From positions 1-5,881 of the forward strand of contig JAVEEO010000392.1 in NCBI GenBank assembly GCA_030840415.1: a stretch of DNA of 5,881 bases, given 5' to 3'. Below the pieces are notes generated by a model that was not told the DNA's origin, ran no database searches, and saw only the letters and a list, made by a program, of their open reading frames with translations. Positions 1 to 5,881 of this stretch are shown here, one piece after another (the first letter of the stretch is position 1; each line of letters begins with the position of its first letter). This DNA is from Pseudonocardiales bacterium (GTDB taxonomy: Bacteria; Actinomycetota; Actinomycetes; Mycobacteriales; Jatrophihabitantaceae). Position numbers and translations under genes: made by a program.

Positions 1-1041
1 ATCGGTGAAGCGGGAGCGCAGCCGGTCGATGTGGGGCAGTCCGGCGGTGATCCGCCCGGGAGCGAGCCCGAAGTCGATGAAGCACGCCACCTCGTCCACT
101 CCGAGGGCGGCGAGCCTGCGCACGATCGGCTCGGCGTCGTCCGGGGTGCCGATCAGGGCGCGGTCGGCGCAGTAGCGCTCGTACGCCTTGGCGAGCAGGT
201 ACTCCAGGTCCTCCGGATCGGTGTTCTCCATGTCGATGGAGAAGCCGAGGCTGTTGGTGACCTGGCCGAACAGCGACAGCGACGAGCGCAGGTAGTCGCA
301 GAACGGCCCGAAGGCCTCCGCACGGGAGCGTTCGGTGTCGGTGCCGAGGTAGGTGTGCAGCAGCAGCACGACCCGGCCGGCGTCCGGATCGAGGCCCTCC
401 TCGGCCCGGGTGCGCCGGTAGAGGGCGATGTTCTCGGCCAACTGGTCCACGCTCTGCGACATCAGGTTGGTGATGACGCCGAAGCCGCTGCGGGCGGCCT
501 GCCGGTAGCTGTCGGGGTTGCCGACGATCGCGGTGTAGAAGTCCGGTTCCGCTTGCACCGGCGTCGGGTACAGCCTGACCTCGACCTGATCGCCGTTGCC
601 TGCCGTCCTGGTCACCGGCTCGCCGCGCCACAGCGTGCGGATCGTCTCCACGCCGTCGTACATGGCCTCCCGGTGCCTGCCGTACACCTGCGGCGCCAGC
701 ACGAAGTCCCGGGCGTGCCAGCCGCTGGCCACGCCGATCGACACCCGCCCGCCGGAGAGGTTGTCCACCACGGACCACTCCTCGGCGACCCGGATCGGAT
801 CGTGCAGCGGCAGCACCACGCTGCCCGAGTGCAGCCGGACCCGACTGGTCTGGGCGGCGATCGCGGCGGCGAGCACCGACGGGTTCGGGAACACCCCGCC
901 GAAGGAGTCGAAGTGGCGTTCGGGCAGCCACACCGCGTGCAGCCCGCTGCGGTCGGCGAAGCGCGCGGCGGACAGGATCGCCTCGTACTTGTCGCCGTTG
1001 CGGTCGTTGGGGTAATCGCCGAAGAAGTACAGGCTGAAGTC
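1..1041 (-). other. FMN-dependent luciferase-like monooxygenase domain, MupA/Atu3671 type (MOX)
   Basis: About 347 residues up to the window edge form a flavin-dependent, TIM-barrel monooxygenase of the bacterial luciferase superfamily. Recognisable blocks are FSLYFFGDY at the first strand, VWLPERHFDSFGGVFPNPSV, SGSVVLPLHDPIRVAEEWSVVDNLSGGRV and IGVASGWHARDFVLAP, then near the end ALIGTPDDAE and VDEVACFIDFG, which closes this subfamily. In PKS/NRPS proteins these domains are linked to alpha-hydroxylation of the carrier-bound chain (microginin and puwainaphycin systems are examples recalled from the literature). They need reduced FMN from a separate flavin reductase, which is not in this window. 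The last visible residues, LRSRFTD, sit near the expected C-terminus, so the domain is complete or nearly so. The exact hydroxylated position is inferred. Confidence 0.9.
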
Positions 1042-4000
1042 CGGGGTGGTCCGGCCGACATCGGTCGAAGCCGCCTCGACTGCCTCGATCAGGGCCGATT
1101 TGGCTGCCGCGACCGGGATCCTGGGCAGCGCGCGCCGGGGTGCGGGCGTGCCGCTCGGCGTGCCCGGCAGGAAGCCACCGCGGCGCAGGTCGTCCACGCA
1201 GTTGCGGACCGCGTCGGCGAGGAAGTCGACGTCGGCGTCGGTGTGGGCGGTCGAGAGGAAGAAGTTGCGCCACTCCCAGACGTGCACGCCCTCCATGATC
1301 AGGTGGTTGAACAGCAGCTCCAGGTTGCCGCGATGGGCGAACCGGAACAGCGAGCCGAACCGCTCCACCGACAGCGGCAGCTCGCCGGCGGCGAAGAACC
1401 CGTTGAGGGTGGTCGCCAGCCGCTCGGTACGGGCATTGACCGCGCTCTGTAGGCCGGGACCCTGCTCGCGCAGGTGGGTCAGCACCGCCTTGGCCGCGAC
1501 CATCGCCAGCGGGTGCTGGATGTAGGTGCCGCCGAAGAAGGTCGTCTCGCCCTCGGGCATGCTGTCGTCGCCGTACTGCCAGAAGCCGCCGTCGATCCAG
1601 TCCATGATCTCGGCGCGGCCGGCGATGGCGCCGATCGGGTAACCGCCGCCGATCAGCTTGCCGTAGGTGGCCAGGTCGGCCCGGACCCCGAAGATCCCCT
1701 GGGCGCCCTGCGGGTGCGGGCGAAAGCCGGTGAGCATCTCATCGAACATCAGCACGATGCCGGTCTCGTCGCACAGTCGCCGCAGCTCGCGCACGAACTC
1801 GATCGGCTGCCGGTTCGGGTAGCGGCTGGGCACGGCTTCGAGCACCACGGCCGCGATCTCGCCGGCATGCCTGCGGATCACGTCCAGGCTGGCCTCGTCG
1901 CCGTAGCCGAGCACCATCATCTCCGCGACCGCCGACTGCGGCACGCCCGCCGACACCGGTACGGTGCGCGGGCCGTCGCCGCCGGCCACCGGCCGGCCGA
2001 GCACCGGGTCGAAGTGTCCGTGGTACGAGCCGTCGAAGGTGACGATCTTGGTGCGGCCGGTGTGCGCGCGGGCCAGCCGGAAGGCCGCCGAGTTCGCCTC
2101 GGTGCCGGAGGTGGCGAAGGCGACCCGGTCCAGACCGGTCAGCCCGGCGAGCAGCTCCGCCGCCTCGCCCGCCTCCGGACCGCGCGGGCCCAGCCGCATG
2201 CCATCGGCCTGGTACGCCGCCACCGCCTCGGTGACGAAGTCGGGCTCGTGTCCGAACATCAGCGCGCCGAAGCCCATGGTGATGTCGACGTAGGTGTTGC
2301 CGTCGACGTCCTCCAGATACGCGCCCTTGGCCCGGCGCGCGGCCAGCGGATAGAGCAGCTCCTTGGTGACGCTGCGGAAGCCGACCACCGCCCGGCTGTC
2401 AGCCAGTGGCCGCCGGTAGCGCTGGGCGAGTTGCTTGGAGGTCTTGGTGCGCTCGGTGTAGCGGGCCATCAGGTCGTCGAGATGGGCGCGTTGGGTCTCG
2501 GTCAACCTGCCGCCGGCCATGCCCGAGTTCCTGGCGACGGTCGGCCGGGGACCGAGCTGGGTGCCTTCGGCGGACTGCGGTGCCAAGTTGGCCTGCGATG
2601 CGGCTTGCGCTGCGACCTGTGGTTGCGGGGCCGCGGCTTGGGGGGCCGCGGCTTGCGATGCCACGGCTTGCGGTGCGGTGCCCTCCGGCGGCGTGCCGAG
2701 CCGGGGTGCGGCGGCCTGGCCGGAGAAGACGGCCAACTGCTCGGACATGATGTCGGAGAACCGGCCCATCAGGTTCAGCTGCTCGCGGATCACCGCCTCG
2801 TACCCGCTGCTGGGGGCCACCGCCGGCTGCGGCTCGGGGGTCAGGACGGGCAGCGGTGCCGAAACCGGTTGGACGGCCGGCACGGCAACGGACGATGTGG
2901 GCTGCGGTGTCGGCGCGGGCTGCGGTGTCGGCGTGGGCTGGGGTGCCGGCGAGGGCTGCGGTGTGGGCGAGGGCTCGGGGACCGGCGCGGGCTGCGGCGC
3001 GATGGTCACCGGCGGCGATGCCGGCAGCAGCTCGGCGCGCTTGGCGGCCGACATCCGTTCGGTGACCACGGCGCTGAGCCGGGCGGCGGTGTCGACCTCC
3101 TCGAACAGCTCTCGCATGGCCACCCGCACGCCGAAGGCCACCTCCAGCTCGCGCACCATGTTGATCATCAGCAACGAGTCCGCGCCCAGGTCGAAGAACG
3201 GTACGTCCGGGGCGATCCGGTCGAGCTTGTCGCCCAGGTGGTGCGCGGTCAGCTCACGCACCCGGATGAGCACCAGTTCGGTGAGGTCGTCGGTCTGCTC
3301 GGTGGGCATGGTCACCTCGGGGTCGGGGAGGGTTGCCGCGGCGGGAACGGCTGCCACGACCGGGACTGCGGGCGCGGCGGGAACGGCTGCCACGGCCGGC
3401 ACTGCGGCCGGCACTGCGGGAGCGGCCGGCACCGCGGGCGCGGCCGGCACCGCGGGCGCGGCCGGCACCGGGTCGATCCAGTGCCGCGTCGGCTGGAAGG
3501 GGTAGGTGGGCAGCGGGACGCGCCGGCCACCCGGGGCCAGCGCGGCCCAGTCGAGCTCGATGCCGTGACAGAACAGCGCGGCCAGTCCGGGGGTGACGGT
3601 GTCGGCGCCGCGCCGGCGCAGCGGCAGCCAGGTCGTGCCGGACCACTGCCTGCCCAAGGCGGTCAGCACGCCGGACGGGCCCAGTTCGACGAAGGTGGTG
3701 TGGCCATCGGCGACGAGTCGGTCCATGCAGCCGGCGAAGTCCGCGGTGGACCGGGTGTGGGTGCGGACGTGGTCGGCGCCCGGCACGGTGCCCTCGGTCA
3801 GCACCGCGCCGGTTCCGGAGTAGACCGGCAGTGCCAGCGGCTTCCAGTCCAGTGCGGCGGCCTGGCCGGCCAGGGCGTCGAGGACCGGGTCGACCATCGG
3901 AGTGTGGAAGGCGCGGTCGACGGCCAGCCGCCGGCATTCCACGCCCTGCGCGGCCAACTGTCGCTCGGCGGCCGCCACTGCCTCGGGCGGGCCGCCGAAC

Positions 4001-5880
4001 ACGATGTGTCCGGGCCCGTTGCGCACGGCCACCGAGAGCCCGGGCAGGTCGCAGACCTCGGCGAACACGGCCAGCAGGGCGCCCTCAAACGCGTTCTGCA
4101 TCAGCGCCCCGCGCACCGCGGCCAGGTACATCGCGTCCTCGTCCGACAGCGCACCGGCGCAGGCCAGGGCGGCGTACTCCCCCGCGCTGTGCCCGACCAC
4201 GGCGTCCGGCCGGACGCCCAGTTCGGCGAGCAGCGCCACCTGCGCCAGTTGCACGGCGAGCAGGGCCGGTTGCAGGGTCTCGGTGGTCCACTCGTGCCGA
4301 ACGCCCTGCAGCGGCGGCAGCAGGTCCACACCCCAGTCCCGGCGGTGCTGCTCGAGCAGCCGGTGCAGCACCGCGGCCGAGGCCGGGTGGGCCAGCAGCG
4401 AGGTTCCGGCGCCGGTGCAGTCCACGCCCTGGCCGGTGAAGGCGAACACGAGCGGGCCGGTGCGTCCGGCGACCCCGCTGGCCGAGCCGCCGGCCCGCAG
4501 CTCGCGAGCGGTCGCGTCGGCGTCGTCGCCCCAGGCCACCAGCCGGTGCGGCAGCCGCCGGCGGCCGGCGCCGAGCGTGGTGAGGACGTCCGCCGGGTTC
4601 ACCCCGGCCAGGGCGTCGGCGGTGGAGCCGGCCAGTTGCGCCAGCGCCTCCGGCCCGCGCGCGGACAGCGGCACGATCCACGGCGCCGACACCGCGGCCG
4701 GCCGCTGCTCGGGTGCCTGTTCCAGCACCAGGTGGGCGTTGGTGCCGCCCACCCCCAGCGCGGTCACACCGGCCCGCCGGACCCCGGGCACCGGCCAGGG
4801 CGTCGGGGCGGTTGGCACGGTGATGCAGTCCTCGCCCAACCGCAGCGCGGGGTTGGGCGTGGCGAAGTTGGCCTGGGGCGGCACCACCCCGGCACCCAGG
4901 GCGAGTACCGTCTTCAGCAGCCCGGCCATGCCGGCAGCCGAGTCGAGGTGGCCGATGTTGGGCTTCACCGATCCCACCAGCAACGGGTCGGCGCGGTCGC
5001 CGAAGACCTCGCGGAGCGCAGCGACCTCGATCGGGTCGCCGATCGCGGTGCCGGTGCCGTGCGCCTCGACGTAGCCGACCGATCCCGGCTCGACCCCGGC
5101 GGCGGCGAGCGCGTCGCGCACCACCGTGACCTGGCCCGCCAGGCCTGGCCAGGTGAAGCCCTGCTTCGCCGCGCCGTCGTTGTTGATCGCCGAGCCGAGG
5201 ATGACCGCGTGCACGGTATCGCCGTCGGCGAGGGCGGCCTCCAGCGGCTTGAGCAGCACGGCCGCGACGCCGTTGCCGCCGACCGTGCCGTCGGCGGCCG
5301 CGTCGAACGCCCGGCAGGCGCCGGTACTGGACAGGATCGAGCCCTCCTCGTACCGATAACCGGCTGCCCCGGGCACGTGCAGGGCGGCAGCGCCCACCAG
5401 TGCCATGTCGGCGTCACCGGCCAGCAGCGCGGTGATCGCGGTGTGCACGGCGACCAGCGAGGTGGAGCAGGCGGTGCGCACGGTGACCGCGGGCCCGGTG
5501 AGGCCGAGCCGGTAGGCGACCCGGGTGGCCAGGAAGTCCGGGTCGTTGCCGATCGCGACCTGGAGCGCGGACAGCTGATCGCCCGCGTCGATGCCGCCCA
5601 GGTTCTCGCGCAGGTAGGTGCGCAGCGAGTACAGCGCCATGCCGGAACCTGCGTAGACACCCGTTCGGCCGCCGTCCCCGGCGTAGCCGGCGTGTTCGAG
5701 AACCTGCTGGCAGACCTGCAGGAACAGCCGCTGCTGCGGGTCGGTGACAGCGGCCTCGGCGGGGCTGATGCCGAACAGGTCGGCGTCGAAGGCGGCGATG
5801 TCGTCGAGCGCGCCGCTGACCGGAACGTAGGCCGGGTCGTCCACCAGCGATGCCGGCAGCCCCGCGGCGAGCAGCTCGTC
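1..5880 (-). CDS. Modular PKS with fused aminotransferase and luciferase-like monooxygenase (KS-AT-ACP-AMT-MOX), partial at both ends
   Basis: A single frame runs through the window on the minus strand; reading it codon by codon gave 1960 residues and no stop. It starts inside a ketosynthase and ends at about the C-terminal edge of a flavin monooxygenase, so start codon, ribosome binding site and stop lie outside. Domain order is KS (1-397), KS-AT linker, AT (about 478-754), ACP (864-943), a helical element between two low-complexity linkers, class III aminotransferase (1121-1572) and luciferase-like monooxygenase (1614-1960). All located active-site residues are intact. The module should load malonyl, condense it with an upstream acyl or aminoacyl thioester, then aminate C3 and hydroxylate C2 on the carrier. 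This layout is known from hybrid PKS/NRPS lines making beta-amino acids; assignment to a named pathway is not possible from this fragment. Domain identities are secure; product is inferred. Confidence 0.95.
1042..1164 (-). other. Linker between aminotransferase and monooxygenase
   Basis: About 41 residues (TPSGTPAPRRALPRIPVAAAKSALIEAVEAA region) connect the two tailoring enzymes. It is short, moderately charged, and lacks a carrier protein motif, so the two enzymes are fused directly with no carrier between them. Confidence 0.75.
1165..2520 (-). other. PLP-dependent class III aminotransferase domain (GSA-type, AMT)
   Basis: About 450 residues related to glutamate-1-semialdehyde aminomutase. 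In PKS fusions such domains convert the ACP-bound 3-keto group to a 3-amino group using an amino acid donor. A helical lead-in (TETQRAHLDDLMARYTERT) precedes the fold proper, which starts near GFRSVTKELLYP. Visible motifs are SGTEAN (2092-2109) and SYHGHFD (Tyr codon 2023-2025) for cofactor binding, Asp1380 in FDEMLTGFR (1741-1743) for the pyridine nitrogen, Lys1408 in TYGKLIGGGYPIGA (1657-1659) for the Schiff base, and GGTYIQHPLAM (Thr codon 1525-1527) for the phosphate. The Asp-Lys spacing of 28 equals that of E. coli HemL. With no ketoreductase upstream, a 3-keto thioester is the logical substrate. A free heme-pathway aminomutase is excluded by the fusion. Confidence 0.93.
2521..2718 (-). 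other. Gln/Ala-rich linker before the aminotransferase
   Basis: About 65 residues dominated by Gln, Ala and Pro, with repeated PQAAA and SQA units. The DNA holds a direct 15-bp-period repeat (ggggccgcggcttg at 2627-2640 and again at 2642-2655). It is expected to be flexible and has no recognisable domain. Confidence 0.8.
2719..2808 (-). other. Short amphipathic helical element between two linkers
   Basis: About 30 residues, including VIREQLNLMGRF and SDIMSEQLAVF, stand out as ordered sequence between two low-complexity tethers. Hydrophobic residues (I, L, M, F, V) recur every three to four positions and two REQL/SEQL half-repeats are visible, so a helix or helical hairpin is likely. Similar QLxLMxxQL segments occur, from memory, at this point in other PKS-aminotransferase fusions. 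Role is unknown; protein-protein docking or dimerisation is a reasonable inference. Confidence 0.65.
2809..3051 (-). other. Pro/Gln/Thr-rich linker after the ACP
   Basis: Roughly 80 residues rich in Pro, Gln, Thr and Ala (for example PTPQPAPTPQP), followed by a Val/Pro segment ending near VAPSSG. It is predicted to be unstructured and serves as a tether between the ACP and the aminotransferase half of the protein. Confidence 0.85.
2900..3001 (-). repeat. 18-bp tandem repeats coding for Pro/Gln/Thr hexapeptides
   Basis: Five consecutive 18-bp units, at 2900-2917, 2918-2935, 2936-2953, 2954-2971 and 2972-2989, plus a partial unit at 2990-3001, follow the pattern ggctgcggtgtcggcgtg with point differences. 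Each codes for one Pro-rich hexapeptide such as PTPQPA. The first two units differ at one base, suggesting recent duplication or homogenisation. Confidence 0.85.
3052..3291 (-). other. Acyl carrier protein (ACP) domain
   Basis: About 80 residues that carry the growing chain on a phosphopantetheine arm. The attachment Ser902 is in FFDLGADSLLM (codon 3175-3177), which is an intact 4'-phosphopantetheinylation motif. The following helix, VRELEVAFGVRVAMRELFEEVDT, resembles the ACPs that precede GSA-type aminotransferases in hybrid NRPS/PKS proteins, where the same pattern of FG, a short hydrophobic strand, RxLFE and T recurs. This is the only carrier domain in the window, so both downstream tailoring enzymes presumably act on it, unless another carrier follows beyond the window edge. 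Confidence 0.93.
3292..3471 (-). other. Pro/Ala/Val linker between AT and ACP
   Basis: About 60 residues built from PAV, PAA and VPAAPA units, ending in a less repetitive LPDPEVTMPTEQ. It is expected to be a flexible, extended tether that lets the ACP reach KS, AT and the downstream enzymes. It replaces the position where KR, DH or ER domains would sit, and nothing in it resembles them. Confidence 0.85.
3338..3469 (-). repeat. In-frame 18-bp tandem repeats coding for VPAAPA units
   Basis: At DNA level the unit gcggccggcaccgcgggc occurs at 3422-3439, again identically at 3440-3457, and partly at 3458-3469. More diverged copies continue towards 3338, including an exact 21-bp duplication at 3338-3358 and 3374-3394, offset by 36 bp (two units). 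Because units are multiples of three, copy-number change would lengthen or shorten the linker without a frameshift. Confidence 0.85.
3472..3619 (-). other. Post-AT linker
   Basis: This segment runs through ALFCHGIELDWAAL and ends in PLPTYPFQPTRHWID, the conserved tail that wraps back over the KS-AT didomain in modular PKSs. Its presence shows the AT is complete at its C-terminus. After WID the sequence goes straight into a low-complexity linker, so no reductive domain follows. Confidence 0.85.
3620..4449 (-). other. Acyltransferase (AT) domain, malonyl-type
   Basis: This domain transfers the extender unit from CoA to the ACP. It opens with FTGQG (from residue 481), carries the nucleophile Ser565 in GHSAGEY (codon 4186-4188), an arginine 25 residues later (Arg590, 4111-4113) at the position that binds the extender carboxylate, and the catalytic His659 in RAFHTPMV (3904-3906). 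The AFH form instead of YASH points to malonyl-CoA rather than methylmalonyl-CoA, though GHSAGE is neither of the classical specificity signatures. The Ser-to-His distance is 94 residues, about 15 shorter than the 109 of E. coli FabD; the missing residues fall between GALLAV and AVRNGP in the small ferredoxin-like subdomain. The domain is otherwise intact and probably active. Confidence 0.9.
4450..4689 (-). other. KS-AT linker domain
   Basis: About 80 residues join the ketosynthase to the acyltransferase. The stretch begins near PWIVPLSARGPEAL and includes GAGRRRLPHRLVAW, both characteristic of the structured alpha/beta linker that packs KS against AT in modular synthases. It is of ordinary length and has no catalytic role. 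The boundaries are approximate. Confidence 0.8.
4690..5880 (-). other. Ketosynthase (KS) domain, N-terminus missing
   Basis: This domain catalyses decarboxylative Claisen condensation of the upstream acyl chain with ACP-bound malonate. Visible landmarks are DPQQR (about residue 48), the active-site Cys138 in TACSTSL (codon at 5467-5469), His274 in EAHGTGT (5059-5061), His311 in KPNIGH (4948-4950) and the terminal GGTNAH ending at residue 383. Spacings of 136 and 37 residues between Cys and the two His fit modular KS domains. The first visible residues, DELLAAG followed by FDADLFGISP, match the region that normally lies some 40-60 residues into a KS, so only the N-terminal strand and its upstream linker are cut off. 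The DELLAAG start, TACSTSL and GGNGV wording resembles KSs of hybrid NRPS/PKS lines, which often accept fatty acyl or peptidyl chains; that comparison is from memory. The Cys rules out a decarboxylating KSQ loading domain. Confidence 0.95.
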
Positions 5881-5881
5881 C

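Noticed and set aside
31..1452. Long plus-strand open frame of 473 codons opposite the monooxygenase and part of the aminotransferase
   Set aside because: It shares codon boundaries with the real minus-strand gene and is its antisense image. GC-rich codon bias removes stops from this frame. Its translation is low-complexity Gly/Arg/Val-rich text with no recognisable domain.
3052..3310. Possible internal start at the ATG at 3308-3310, just before the ACP, giving a separate ACP-AMT-MOX protein
   Set aside because: The frame is continuous with the KS-AT upstream, no stop separates them, and the preceding bases code for the repeat linker rather than a clear ribosome binding site.
2900..3469. Direct repeats considered as a CRISPR array or regulatory iterons
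   Set aside because: Units are in tandem without spacers, have an 18-bp period in register with codons, and encode Pro-rich linker peptides inside an open coding frame.
2519..3505. Plus-strand open frame of 328 codons with Gly/Ala/Thr repeats
   Set aside because: It lies opposite the repeat-coded linkers and the ACP; the Gly-rich and Ala-rich runs are just the other strand of the Pro/Ala linkers. It has no domain, and the ACP motif on the minus strand explains the region.
3292..3619. A hidden or degenerate ketoreductase or dehydratase between AT and ACP
   Set aside because: Only the post-AT tail and a roughly 60-residue Pro/Ala linker fit here; there is no nucleotide-binding Gly motif, no HxxxGxxxxP motif and far too little length.
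3902..5074. Plus-strand open frame of 390 codons across the AT and the end of the KS
   Set aside because: The minus strand here encodes intact KS and AT motifs in one frame; the plus-strand translation is Ser/Ala/Arg-rich without any family resemblance.
4965..5660. Minus-strand open frame of 231 codons over the KS
   Set aside because: It is in a different frame from the KS motifs, and its translation is Arg/Ser/Pro/Cys-rich, typical of an out-of-frame shadow of a high-GC gene.

Overview
The whole window is the inside of one very large gene read on the minus strand. The reading frame is open from base 5880 down to base 1, which gives 1960 codons without a stop, and neither the true start nor the true stop is present. 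Every base is coding, so there are no intergenic regions, promoters, terminators or RNA genes. Base composition is very GC rich (about 70 percent by eye), with G or C at almost every third codon position. Together with the Pro/Ala-rich linkers this suggests a high-GC actinomycete. A myxobacterium cannot be excluded from sequence alone. No leucine TTA codon was seen, so there is no sign of bldA-type control in this stretch.

The protein is one type I polyketide synthase module fused to two tailoring enzymes. In protein order (high to low coordinates) it holds: a ketosynthase lacking its extreme N-terminus (about 5880-4690), the KS-AT linker domain (about 4689-4450), a malonyl-type acyltransferase (about 4449-3620) with its post-AT linker (to about 3472), a VPAAPA-repeat linker (about 3471-3292), an acyl carrier protein (3291-3052), a Pro/Gln/Thr repeat linker (3051-2809), a short helical element (2808-2719), a Gln/Ala linker (2718-2521), a PLP-dependent class III (GSA-type) aminotransferase (2520-1165), a short linker (1164-1042), and a luciferase-like FMN monooxygenase of the MupA/Atu3671 type (1041 to the window edge). 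There is no room for ketoreductase, dehydratase or enoylreductase domains.

Inferred chemistry: the ketosynthase extends an incoming acyl chain with malonate, the 3-keto group is kept, the aminotransferase converts it to a 3-amino group, and the monooxygenase hydroxylates the alpha carbon. The likely product is a carrier-bound 3-amino-2-hydroxy acyl unit, the type of building block found in microginin-like aminopeptidase inhibitors and related lipopeptides. The starter, the next domain and the final product lie outside the window. All catalytic residues that could be located are present, so the module looks functional. Residue numbers below count from the first complete codon in the window (bases 5880-5878 = residue 1).
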